DNA from: Megamerina dolium
Taxonomy: Eukaryota; Arthropoda; Insecta; Diptera; Megamerinidae
Reading direction: 5' to 3'
Assembly: GCA_963854835.1 (NCBI GenBank)
Contig: OY978528.1
Location: forward strand, 55,609,322-55,673,321
Length of the DNA: 64,000 bases
Part shown: positions 35,192 through 46,500 of the stretch, piece after piece
How positions within the stretch are numbered: position 1 is the first letter of the stretch
Layout of the letters: the number at the start of each line of letters is the position of its first letter
Program-made: the position numbers and the translations under genes
The notes under the pieces: generated by a model
Database searches by the model: none
What the model was told of the DNA's origin: nothing
Seen by the model: the letters and a program-made list of their open reading frames with translations, nothing else

Positions 35192-37400
35192 TCTCCTTAC
35201 AGTCGGCTGGGGCCGACCAAACTATACCCTGCATATGTAGATTTATATATAAAAAGTTTACTCGAATATCCAACTTTTCTTTTATTTCCACTTTTCGAGA
35301 AACAATTTTTGCATATACTACTAATTTACACCCGAAATATGGTTGACTTTGACGAAGTAAAAGGATTTTAAGATAATTCCGAGGCTTAGTATGGGAGCTA
35401 TATAAAAGTGGGCGTGGCTTACCACTTTCTAGTAAATCCAATTAATTTTTCAACGTTAATCCACACCTTAAATTTGGTGTCCTACGTTGAATAGTTTCTA
35501 AGTTATGGTGGTTAACATTTTTGTTTAATTTCCTCAACTTTGTATGGGAGCCCCAATAAGAATTGGGCATGGTACGCTGATTTTTCGGCAGATTATTTCC
35601 GACTACCATATTAACCTAAGTGTTAATTAAGATTGTTCTAGACAGAAGCATACAGAAGTTACAGCTATTTCAATTTTAAAGAAATTAGGTCATTTTGTAT
35701 GGCGGCTACTATCAACAGTGGGCGTGGCGCGTCCATTTCCTGTGAGTCTAGTTGCTCCTACAATACTAATACATACCTAAAATCTCGTTCTTTTACGCTA
35801 AATGGTTTATAAGTTATGGAGCTTAAAAGTTTTAGTTTAATTCCCTCGACTTTGTATGGGAGACTCATGAAGGAGTGGGCGTGGCACACTGATTTTCTGC
35901 CAGATTATTTCCGACTACGATATTAATCTAAGTGTCAATTATGGTTATTTTAGGCAGGAGATTGCCGAAGTTACAGCTGTTTAAATTTAAAAAAATTTCA
36001 GTAATTTTGTATGGGGGCTGCAATAAACAGTGGGCATGACGCGCCCATTTCCTATGACCCTAGTTGCTCGTACAATACTTATCCATACCTTAAATCTCGT
36101 TGTCCTACGCTAAATGGTTTGTAAGTTATGGAGCTTAAAAGTTTTAGTTTAATTCCCTTGACTTTGTATGGGAGACTCATGAAGGAGTGGGCGTGGCACA
36201 CTGATTTTCTGCCAGATTTTTGCCGACTACGATATTAATTTAAGTGTCAATTATGGTTATTCTAGACAGAAGACTGCCGAAGTTACAGCTGTTTCAATTT
36301 AAAATTTGTATGGGGGCTACGGTAAACAGTGGGCGTGGTGCGCCCATTTTCTGTGAGCCTAGTGGCTCGTACAATACTAATCCATACCTTAAATCTCGTT
36401 GTCCTACGCTAAATGGTTTGTAAGTTATGAAGCTTAAAAGTTTCAGTTTAATTCCCTTGACTTTGTATGGGAGACTCATGAAGGAGTGGGCGTGGCACAC
36501 TGATTTTCTGCCAGATTTTTGCCGACTACGATATTAATCTAAGTGTCAATTATGGTTATTGTAGACAGAAGATTGCCGAAGTTACAGCTGTTTCAATTTA
36601 AAATTTGTATGGGGGCTACAATAAACAGTGGGCGTGGCGCACCCATTTCAAGTGAGTCTAGTTGCTCGTACAATACTATTCCATACGTTAAATCTTGTTA
36701 TTCTACGCTGAATAGTTTGCAAGTTATAACCGGTAACATTTTTTTTAATTTCCGCAACTTTTTATGGGAGACCCAAAAAGCAGTGGGCGTGGCACACTGA
36801 TTTTCTGCCATATTATTTCCGACTACCATATTAATCTAAGTGTCAATTATGGTTATTCTGGACGGAAGATTGTAGAAGTTACAGCTGTTTCAATTTAAAA
36901 GCAGTACAGACACTTTGTATGAGAGCTACGCTAAAAAGTAGGCGTGGCTCAACCACTTTCGGTGAGGTTATATAGTAGTATAATATAAGTCTATGTGCCA
37001 AATATTGTTGTTCCAAGTCGTATATTATGTGAGTTATAGCAAGTTAAAGATTTTGAAAATTTCGAGGTTAGTCGCTTTGAATGCTTGGTGTGGGCGTGGT
37101 TATTGGCCGATCATGCCCAATATCAATCCTCTCCGTACTCTTGGATCATAGATTACTTATGCCAAATTTCATCGAAATAGCTCAATATTTACTCAAGTTA
37201 TCGTGCGAACCAGCCAGGTGACAGACAGACGGACGGATGGACGGACGGACGGACGGACGGACATCGTTAAATCGAAAATTTAATCGACGCTGATCACGAA
37301 TATATATCTATGTCTATATCTCCGGAGATTCCTTCAAGTGGACACAAACATCTGACCGAAATGAATATACCATGCATATTGCATTATGCAGGGTATAAAA
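35192..37400 (+). repeat. Dispersed repeat family R, copy B (complete, 2,209 bp)
   Basis: Begins TCTCCTTACAG, then a perfect hairpin GTCGGC-TGGG-GCCGAC, then ACTATACCCTGCATATG. It ends with a TGCATA/TATGCA hairpin and ATGCAGGGTATAAAA. The 13-base word TATACCCTGCATA near the 5' end is the exact reverse complement of sequence at the 3' end. The core holds about five tandem units, anchored by TTTGTATGGGAG-type phrases at 35538, 35851, 36163, 36462 and 36758 (spacings 313, 312, 299 and 296). A (GGAC)n tract lies at 37221-37262. No coding gene is apparent. The organisation (terminal hairpins plus central tandem units) recalls non-autonomous Helentron-type elements, but this is inference. Confidence 0.9.
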
Positions 37401-37889
37401 AAGAACCCTTTCCATATACACATACTTATGCAGATGTACTCAAGAACTCATTAGTGACAATTTGGTTGTAGTTGATATTTTGTTCATTTTTTGGCTTTTT
37501 GTTTTTAAGACTTTATTTATCATATACTCGTATTGTAGTGCTTGTATGTAGTGGTAATGGTGGTGATGATGGTGGCGATGGTTAGTACTAGTAAAGTGTT
37601 CATAAAGTGCTGCTTCAAAAGCTTAGTAATTGTTGTTGTAGCAGTAGAAATAGTATTTAGTAGTAGTAGTACCTACTACTACATAGTTTGAGTACAAATT
37701 GCTGTTGTTACTGTTGTCATTTTGTCGTAAACTTTTACTCAAAGAATCAACTCAAGTGGTTGTTGCACAAACTTTTCTATTTAAATTGCTTACTGGGCTA
37801 GTGTGCATATATGTGTGTGTGTGTGTGCGGTTGTGTATTAGTGTATTCTCGGTCACAATTTAACATCAATTCTGATATGTAAATTATAT
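37401..37889. other. Spacer with simple sequence, no gene seen
   Basis: GGTGATG-rich words near 37555-37585, (TAG)n near 37660 and a (TG)n tract at 37810-37829. Confidence 0.5.
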
Positions 37890-37891
37890 TA

Positions 37892-38722
37892 CGAGGGCGG
37901 TCCTGGAACTACGCAACATGACATATAGATGGCGGCATTAGTTTGAATAAAAATTATTTTAGAGAAAAGTTGCAACCTTATATAACATATATTTTAAGTT
38001 TCAAGGCACCACGTTGCTTAGTAATTTTTTTGGAGCCATCGAAAGTTAACGACCTTCGTGAATATGTAAACATGGAAAAAATTGGTCACCGTTATGTAAT
38101 TCAATACTTTCATTTGAAAGGTCTCAATCCAAGGAATATTAAAGCCGAATTAGATTCTACTCTGGGAGAGTCTGCTCCTTCGTTTACGACCATAAAATAT
38201 TGGGTGGTAGAGTTTAAACGAAGTCGTACGAGCTGCCAAGACGAACACCGTAGTGGTCGACCAATTGAGGTGGCCACGCCAGAGACGTGGGTCCACCACT
38301 TCACACCTGAGACAAAGGAGCAGTCAAAACAGTCGACTGAGAGGGAAGAATCGTGTCCAAAGAAGGCGAAGACAGTTCCATCTGCAGGCAAGGTTATGGG
38401 ATCTGTTTTTTGGGATGCACGTGGGATAATTTTTAATGATTATCTTCAAAAAGGAAAAACAAACAACAGCGAGTATTATGCTAATTTGTTGCAGCGTTTA
38501 ACTGATGCAATTTAAGTAAAAAGGCCGCATTTGGCTAAAAAGAAAGTCTTGTTTCATCAAGACAATGCATCAGTTCACACATCCGCTATTGCTATGACTA
38601 AAATCAATGAGTTAAAGGTCGAATTGCTTCAGAACGCACCTTATTCGCCAGATTTAGCTCTTTCGGATTATTTTCTATTTGAAAAATGGCTTGGTGATTC
38701 TCACGAAATATTTAACCGCTAA
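37892..38722 (+). mobile_element. Mariner, second copy of the 17745 lineage, 3'-truncated
   Basis: The left end CGAGGGCGGTCCTGGAACTA follows TA (37890-37891) and matches the termini of the element at 17745. The leader and transposase align along their length. The right terminal repeat is missing: similarity stops near 38700 and the next mariner starts at 38833. Confidence 0.88.
38073..38722 (+). pseudogene. Mariner transposase with central deletion and one in-frame stop
   Basis: Starts MEKIGHRYVIQYFHLKGLNP and continues through FTTIKYWVVEFKRSRTSCQD and EHRSGRPIEVATPE. It then jumps directly to TWVHHFTPETKEQSKQ. Compared with 17926-18975 this removes roughly 80 codons, including the second helix-turn-helix and the first catalytic aspartate. 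The frame is kept, then a TAA at 38513 replaces a Lys codon. Beyond it the same frame reads KKKVLFHQDNASVHTSAIAM and YSPDLALSDYFLF, so the second and third aspartates remain with 34 residues between them. An in-frame ATG at 37943 lies upstream, but similarity begins at 38073. The C-terminal ~60 residues are lost. Confidence 0.88.
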
Positions 38723-38832
38723 GCTACGTGGAAATGATCCTTTCGAAAATGTATCATTGTTATTATTTATTTAACTTAAATCTAAAGACGCAATATCGTT
38801 TTGCTAGCTCCAGCTTGAAATATGCTATTCTA

Positions 38833-40076
38833 TCAGGTCGGTCCATAAGTTCGTGTGTTTTTCTTAGGTGGTTTTAAAATAAAAAAAAAGAAAATAAAAA
38901 AGAAGTTTTCAGTATTTATTAATAAATAATATATTTTCCTGCATTATTTACAATGTCTTCCCAACGTTTACGCAAATTTTGAATACCCTGTTCAAAATAT
39001 TATTCGTCCTTGGAGTCAAAATTCGCGTCGATATCCCTTTTTATAGCTTCTTTTAAGGTGTCGTTCTTATTACTTAAATGGGACTGGAGTCCACACTGAA
39101 AAGCTTATAATCGCTAGGTGCAATATCCGGAGAGTATGGTGGATGCGGCATTAGCTCCCATCCGACCTCGTTCAGCTTGCCTAAGGTCTGTCTTGCCGTA
39201 TTCGGTCTTCCATTGTCGTCGTGAAACAAAACTTTACGTCTTTTGACTAAACACGGACGATTTTTTTCAAGTGCATCATTCAGTTTGAATAGTTGCTGGC
39301 AATAATAATCAGCTGTGATCGTCTGCTTTAGTTCCAGTAGATCCAAATAAATGATACCGGCCATATTCCACCAACAGGAGGCCATCTCTGGAGGTTGATT
39401 CTGATGTTACATCTTTATCTAACCACTGGCGTTTGCGAACAGGATTATTGTAAAAAACTCATTTTTCGTTCAAAAAATTCTCATTTTCAAGCCGCTGCAG
39501 CAGTTGAGAACACACATTCACTCTCTGCTGAAGGTTTGCGACGGAAAGTTTATGCGGAACCCATTTTTCCAGCTCTGAAATATTGCCCAATTGAGCCAGG
39601 TGTCTGTAAACTGTTTCATGTAATGAATTAAACTTTCTAGACATCATATCGACTGTTAAATTTGGCTCTGCTTCCACATGTTCCAGTAAGGCGTTGGAGT
39701 TAAAGATGACCAGAGCGTGGGTCATCCTCAACGTCACAATCACCACTTCGGAATTTGGGAAACCACTTTTACGAAGTCCTTACACTTACAATATTCTTCC
39801 CATGAGCTGCTTTTATTTCTGCAGAAGCAGTTGCTGCATTTTTTCCACTTTTATAAAAAAAATACAAAATATACCTTTTATATTCGTTCGAAGAATTCAT
39901 ATTATATTTTAACAACGCGTACCTCTATTCGCGATTAAAATCACTTGTTGAATGCACAATACATCAGAGCAAATAAAGATAGTTCCATTATCTCTAATGA
40001 ATCATTTTTTGTACATAAAAAGCGCCTACTGTGAAACTATAGAAAAAATAATGGACGAACTTATAGACTGACCTGA
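38833..40076 (-). mobile_element. Mariner of a third lineage, internally damaged (1,244 bp)
   Basis: TA duplications at 38831-38832 and 40077-40078. Inverted ends begin TCAGGTCGGTCCATAAGTTC at the left and TCAGGTCAGTCTATAAGTTC as reverse complement of the right. The transposase lies on the minus strand. Confidence 0.92.
38919..39900 (-). pseudogene. Mariner transposase (third lineage), pseudogene
   Basis: From ATG at 39900 the frame reads MNSSNEYKRYILYFFYKSGK, AATASAEIKAAHGKNIVSVR, a stop (39796 area), then WFPKFRSGDCDVEDDPRSGH. Further blocks are EHVEAEPNLTVDMMSRKFNS, LAQLGNISELEKWVPHKLS, ENFLNEK, then a deletion that removes the GDEKW-type first aspartate. A further shift leads to CWWNMAGIIYLDLLELKQ, KRRKVLFHDDNGRPNTARQ and PHPPYSPDIAPSDYKLF. 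The second and third aspartates are 34 residues apart (DD34D). The C-terminus ends near VNNAGKYIIY with TAA at 38919-38921. At least three frame breaks make it inactive. Confidence 0.87.
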
Positions 40077-40078
40077 TA

Positions 40079-42039
40079 CATATTCAAGTAATCTCTCCTC
40101 TAATTAATTTGTTGTCACTTCACTTCAAGTATATATTTACGCTAACAAATTTTAATACAAAATATGATAAATTTTAATACGAAATATGTCAAATTAATTT
40201 ATTGATTAGTATGAAAAAAATAAAAGCACAAGCATACCCGTATACTTTTAAGTGCATAATGTATGTGTCATGTTGTTTTAATTTAGCAGCTTTCATATAA
40301 GTATCATAAGTATGTACATACTAAGAATTCAATCCATCACTAATTTATACTTAATTGCTATTATTATCCTTCCATAATGCCAATATATTTTAAGCATATT
40401 CACACATACAGTACCATCAGAAACATACACATTCACAATGTCACTATGAAAATCGTGTCGTCTGAACTTGTTGCTTTTGGCTTATTTTGCTCTCTCATTA
40501 AAACGTATTGAATGAAATTATATGTATACGGACACACATAGCTGTATATGCAGTCATGCACAATGACATACATTTATATAACGTACCAAATGCATGTGCT
40601 CTGTGTCAGTAGCATTATTGTATGTAATACTCGTATCCTTCAAAATCACACAATGTCACGATGACGATGTGTATATACATACACGTATCCAATGTAGTTA
40701 CATACTCGTATTGTACATTACAAGCACATCATTTTGTATGCTGCTCTTGTGACTCTCGTCATCTTCTTCGTTGTTGTTGTTGTTGCCTTTGTCATTTAAT
40801 GTAACCACTTTATGTCAAGTATCTATGAGGGTGTGCGTGTTGCAACGTATCTATATCGACATATCCGTTTCACTTGAAAACACCCAACAAAAACAATAAC
40901 ACTGAAGCATACATCAGTGTGGCTTCTATTGCGGCGGCTGCTGCTGATGCTGCTAAACAAGTCATTCAAATGCATAAGAAACATTTATAGTTTTAGATGG
41001 ATTATACAACACATACGTATTCAATATAACATTCAATACACTTAGTCAGGACTAAGGCAAGCAACTGTATGGTATGGTAACAAGCTGTTGTGCATACAAC
41101 GCGCCAATCTGTAGACAGCGCTTGTCATGAGAATTGATAGCAGTAAGTAGTAGTGCTAGCATAAAATATCAAAAATAAATTTGCTTTTGAGTAAATTAAA
41201 AACAAACATTTGCAAATCAAATATTAAAATGCAACTACCACAACAACACATAATGGTGCCTGCAACACATACAGGCATCTATTCCATTGCACATGAAGTA
41301 ACGTGTATCGATAATGATAAATAGAGTAGCAATGGTGTCGATGATATTAAATACACACACACACATATTTGCATTCCTTCACATTCACATAAAAAAGAAA
41401 AACTCAATGAACATTTAAGGAAAGAGGAAAAGGAAACTGCGGTGTTGATGATGACGGAATGAAGTTAAACGAAATAGAATAAAGAAGCAACACAACCAAA
41501 CAACACAACAAAAGGCCGGATGATGATGCACAAGAAAAATTCAGAGAAGAATCAATGTAAATGCGGCCAAGTATGCAACAGCATAATAAACACACAATAC
41601 TGTGATACATCAGTACCACAATAATAGGAAGTATACACATGCATTTGACAATGCATGAGAAAATGAAATAACGATCACCGTTGGAACACCCACCAAGCAT
41701 CACCGTCGTCATCATTATCATCATCATCATCATCAAAAAGCACGCACCAATGCATCAAGCACCAACAATCAAACACCCAAGCCATTAACACAGAGCAATT
41801 TATAACACGCATTGAATACATGTAAGTGTATGTACATATGATGCATGTTGGTACCTGCAGGGTAACGGTGACAATACATAAATGTATTTGGCAATGTGTG
41901 CACAATAGAGTGTATCTTATTTTTCCAAAGATGTGACATCATTCATTTGTTAAACCACTTTAAAAAACGCACTTAGAAAAAAAACCGAAGCTGATATCAC
42001 CTTTACATGATAGATGTACTTCCGAATGTAAAATATTTA
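40079..42039. other. AT-rich spacer with microsatellites, no gene seen
   Basis: (GTT)n at 40769-40787, (CA)n near 41353 and (CAT)n at 41706-41735. Two overlapping minus-strand frames at 41404-41905 are built on the (CAT)n tract (Met and Asp runs) and are not supported as genes. Confidence 0.5.
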
Positions 42040-42790
42040 CGATAGCGCTCATTTTCAAATCGCATCCATTTTAAATCTTACCGATTTTCAGTTCGATAAC
42101 AGATTCGATAACAGTGCTCTTCTACGAAATTATCCGATTTTGCCCATTCTCTAATAAATATACAAATTCTGTGATCAGATTAACTTTGCACATAAGGTTT
42201 TAGAGTGATAGCTTTACATTGTCGCGACTAGAATATAAGAACATACTTTCAACAACATACTTTTGTATGGGAGGTAGGTGTAATTTTCATCTGATTTCAC
42301 CCCATTCACAAATATGTTTATTCAACTGTAAATAAGATCGTATGTGCTGAGTTTGAACTTGATGACTTTATATTTCCATGCGCAAAGTATGAAAGCATGC
42401 ATACGAAAGTATATGTTTGTATGGGAGGTAGGAGTAAATTTTATCCGATTCAACCCATTTTCGAATATGCCTATTGGTTGATAAATATAATAGTGCATAC
42501 TAAGTTTCAGTTTGATAAATTAATATTCTCGTGAGCAAAGTGTGAAAAAGCACGTTAAATTATATTCTTTTGTATGTGAGGTAGACTTAGTTTTCATCCG
42601 ATTTCAGCTATTTTTGAACATATTAATTCTGTGGTCATATTATTTTTATGCACCATGTTTCCAGTTCTATTGCTTTGAATTTTCGACTGTAATATGGACA
42701 AATATTCACATATTCACATATATATTTCCCATACATATTTTGTATGGGAGGAATGCATTGTTTTCATTCATTTACGTCCATCTTCCGATA
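42040..42790. repeat. Degenerate tandem array, ~155-bp unit
   Basis: Units are anchored by TTGTATGGGAGGTAGGTGTA (42264), TTGTATGGGAGGTAGGAGTA (42417), TTGTATGTGAGGTAGACTTA (42569) and TTGTATGGGAGGAATGCATT (42741), each followed by a TTTTCATCCGATTTCA-type phrase. Spacings are about 153, 152 and 172. A more decayed unit may precede them. A 94-codon frame at 42542-42826 crosses the array and is not supported. Confidence 0.75.
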
Positions 42791-44683
42791 TATTTATTTT
42801 GTATTAAAAATATGTGGGTGCCGTAGTTTCGCCTATTTCCGAACTCATCCGCTCATTGGTAGAAACTGTCTTCAGAACTTTGTCCATATAGGGAACACTC
42901 TAATGTAACTATATAGTTATACAGGTATACAGAATACATACATAGTCATACGTGTAGCTAGTACACTTTGCTATTAAACGGAAAATCCTTATTGCATACA
43001 AATGATACATCCCCCATTTCTTCTATGAAGAATATGAAGTCAAAATGTCAAATGCACCAACACAGCAAATGTGTGGTATATTGGTAGCAGCATCATCATC
43101 AGTGACACTGGCATTAGTAGCAGCCACCAAATACTATGATTTATAAAATACAATACTCGTATAAAACGAGATCAAAGTACGATGAACGCGATGTACGCTT
43201 AAAGTAAATGTTCGCACGTGCAATGCAGATGATACATGTAGTTTTGAATGTTTAGGAGTGCGTACGAATTCTAAAGATCATTTTATTATTACACCACAGT
43301 GATTTGGCATATTATATATTTGTTGATTTATTAATATTATGATAATGATAATTATGATATTAATTAATATTTGAATTTTGATAGGATGCTTAAAATCAGA
43401 TTGACAATGTGACTTTTTTATACTCTGAAGATTATTTAAAAACATTTTGCAAAAGACTGAGAGAATAAAAATCACTTAGCTCGATTGACCTGTAAAAAGA
43501 AAAATCTGAAGAAAGAAATGGGATATTTTTGATTTGTAACTTGAATTCATCCTCAGGGTATTCCATTTATTAACCAACATGGGTGCGTTGGGGTCGGAAA
43601 TGTTTGGATTTAATCATATGGCTTTTGAATTTTATATACATAGTTGGTACTGTTGAGAAGAAATAATGAGGACCAAATATAGGAATGCATTCCTAATAAT
43701 ACCCATTAAAGTATAATTTATAGGTTTTAGTCAAACAAAATCCAACAAATTGCCATCTAACATTCCATTAACTGCTTCTAAAAGAATTTCTATATACATA
43801 GTTATTATATTTTTGTAAAATTAATATTAAAACGTCACAAAACTCTTAAAATATTATTAATATTATACTTAAAGATTATGTTCGCATATTGTCATGCAAG
43901 TTATATATACATTTCTATTGTTTTCATAGTCAATGCTATCCACATAGCAAACAGCTGTTGCAGAATTTCCTGATATATGTTATGTAATTGTACTCGTGTG
44001 TTGCATTCATGTCAAAATGCCAATTCATGTAACTTTATTGTCACTTCTTTTATGGACTATATATGAGTAGTATGTATGTACATATATTGGTACCTACCAT
44101 TACATCTAAATATTACAACTGCAGTTTCTTTCATTTCATGGTTATTCTCTTCATCAACAACATATTTGATGTCATTATAACGAACGTGCTTTGCATTGCA
44201 ATTACGAGTTTAGTACAAAATATATATTAGAAGATGATGAAGAGATGCACACAGAAATGAGTGTATACGTGTATGCATACATATCTTCATATATACAAGT
44301 ATACTTGTAGAAAAGGAGCATTAAATAAATTTAACTTGCACATTCTTATACACATACATATATATGTACGAGTACATGATCATATGCGTACTATGGAACA
44401 CAAGCGATCGCATAAGGTTGGTGACATATCTTGTGGTTACTTACCATTGTCATTATGATTATTGCATCATCGTTATTCACATTATTACTTTTTAAAGTAT
44501 TATCACAAATTTCAAGCAAAAAAAAAAATTACGTATGTACAATACAAACGTTAATATAACCATTATCAATATGTTTTTCGTGATATTTTTAAATATCTTC
44601 TCTCTTATGAATAACACAACCATTATAGTGTAGATTTAAAAAAATGAAGCTACTTTAAAATGCTTTTATTATGTTCATATATA
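42791..44683. other. AT-rich spacer, no gene seen
   Basis: Simple AT-rich sequence with ACATACATATATGTAC-type words near 44070 and 44350. Confidence 0.5.
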
Positions 44684-44685
44684 TA

Positions 44686-45346
44686 TTGGGTGTTCGGAAA
44701 AGTTCGGTTACAAATTTGACCAAAAATGAAACAGTTTTTTCTTATATTTGAAACGGCCTTTATTAAACCAAATATGTGTCGTTTTCATTGATAACCTTTT
44801 GCCATTTTTTAGGTAAAACCATTATTCCATTTGAGTAGAACTTCTGGGTTTTCCGAGCGAAAAACTGATCCAAGTGGGTTTTGCAAGCCTCTACGGAATT
44901 CAAATTTACACCATTAAAAGAGTTGTGTAGAGATTGAAACAAATAATCATCTGAAGCTACAAGGTCCGAGCTATATGGTGGATGCAGCAAAACTTCTCAG
45001 CCAAGCTCTCTCCGTTTCTGCCGGCTCATCAAAGATCTCATTAATTGTTGACAGTAGAGATCAATATCAATCGTTTGACTATATTGTAGAAGCTCATAAT
45101 GAACAATTCCCTTCCAATCCCACCAGATACACACCATTATCTTTCTTGGTGTCAATCCTGGCTTTGCCATCGTTTGCGAAGCGTTACCTCGCTTTGACGA
45201 TGATGTTTTACGCATGTTATTGTCATACATGATCCACTTTTCATCGTCCGTAATCAGTCGCTTCAGAAATGGTTCTATTTCGTTTCGTATGTTACATTTT
45301 ACAGCCATCTACTGACAATTTGTTACCGAACTTTTTCGAACACCAA
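44686..45346 (-). mobile_element. Mellifera-type mariner, internally deleted (661 bp)
   Basis: TA duplications at 44684-44685 and 45347-45348. Inverted ends begin TTGGGTGTTCGGAAAAGTTC at the left and TTGGTGTTCGAAAAAGTTCG as reverse complement of the right. About half the length of an intact mariner has been lost. Confidence 0.9.
44763..45308 (-). pseudogene. Mellifera-type mariner transposase, two deletions
   Basis: The minus strand reads from 45308: MAVKCNIRNEIEPFLKRLIT and DDEKWIMYDNNMRK (first catalytic region), TMAKPGLTPRKIMVCIWWDW, KGIVHYELLQYSQTIDIDLY and CQQLM. It then jumps to SLMSRQKRRELG, losing the segment with the second catalytic aspartate (HQDN-type block). A TGA (44993) replaces the expected Trp, followed by LLHPPYSSDLVASDDYLF and FFARKTQKFYSNGIMVLPKK. 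The first ~150 residues, with both helix-turn-helix motifs, are missing. Mellifera-type assignment rests on the C-terminal motif FYSNGIMVLPKKWQKVI. Confidence 0.87.
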
Positions 45347-45348
45347 TA

Positions 45349-46029
45349 CATACTTACATACTCGTAGTTATTCTTATCAATAAACTATTCAAGTTCTTTT
45401 ATACTCCACATGCACTCATCCTTTATGATTTTCAATATTGCATTATTTAATACGAACGTACAGACAGTGTTGGAAAATGGTATAAACTCAAATTATTTCT
45501 CTTTGTAGAATCTGCTATTATAATTAAAAAATTAAAATCGTATTATCTCAAATCTTTGAAATAAATGGTGATTAAAACCAAACAAATTTAATATTGGAAG
45601 AAAAATATTCATTTTACTTTTGAAAGCATTCTTTTCCAAAATCATATTAATTCCATGCTTGGAAATATATGTGTGTATTAATGAGATCCGATTTTTGTTT
45701 ATAAAATAAAAAGCAAAAAAAAAAAACAAATTTCAAATTATGCATTTCACAATGCTCCGGAAAAGTAATATCTAGAGATTGTTTTTAAGTCGATAAAAAG
45801 ACACCAACAAAAATTTAAGCATTAATTCAGCATTTATTTTTTTAATACGTTAATAAGCGAAATAAAAATTATATCAACTTCAAGTCATTGTGCAAAAAAT
45901 GAAATAGCCCCACAGCTTCTTAGGGGTCATCCCTAGAAAGATAAAATACATGGGCAACCCCCATTAATTTTTGCGGATCCCCTATAGCGACTTCTTAGTG
46001 GTGTGCCTATAAAATTTACGTTTTCATAC
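45349..46029. other. AT-rich spacer, no gene seen
   Basis: A poly-A run lies at about 45713. From about 45905 base composition begins to rise in GC (AGCCCCACAGC, GGGGTCATCCC). Confidence 0.45.
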
Positions 46030-46500
46030 TATTCACTACTGTCCCTTAATAGGCTCTCGGCCACCAGTCCGCAGCCGAATGGGGCTGAAACTGGTAGTAG
46101 CTTCGTCTACGAGGTCTTACCAAAAGACTTTAAATTTGGTACCACGGGTGATCAGGTTAGAATCCCTCTAACTTGATCGTTGGGAACAACCCTTCGGTGA
46201 GGTTTTCGTGGTGATTGTGGTAACCCAAAGAACACGCAGGTAGAGTATTCCACGTCAAAAAGCCTGGGGTACTCGATGTGGATTTGCATTACAACCAGGG
46301 TGGTGACCCCTTAGATCAGTAGAGGTTTTGGGTAGGCCTCGATCCCCACCAAGGAGGGTAATAGGTGCTCACGATAAACACTGCTCAATCGTTGTCCCTT
46401 CATAGGGTAAAAGATATAACCGATTGGAGTTAACACGGCTCCTACCACGTCTCCATCGAGGGACCACCATACAAAATGAACTGAAGAGCTCTTAAAAATG
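46030..46500. other. GC-rich island of unknown identity
   Basis: About 470 bases are clearly richer in GC and more complex than the flanks. They include CTCTCGGCCACCAGTCCGCA, GGGGCTGAAACTGGTAGTAG, CAACCCTTCGGTGAGG, CCAGGGTGGTGACCCC and CGATCCCCACCAAGGAGG. A T-rich tract follows at 46513-46523. The only frame (46311-46505, minus, 64 codons) matches nothing I know. It could be the untranslated region or 5' portion of a retrotransposon, a SINE-like element or a decayed host exon; I cannot tell which. Confidence 0.5.

Noticed and set aside
37943..38072. N-terminal extension of the mariner frame starting at 37943
   Set aside because: Similarity to mariner transposase begins at the ATG at 38073, and the upstream part is the untranslated leader shared with the 17745 copy.
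41404..41905. Two overlapping minus-strand frames of 76-110 codons
   Set aside because: They are produced by a (CAT)n microsatellite (runs of Met or Asp) and have no recognisable domain.
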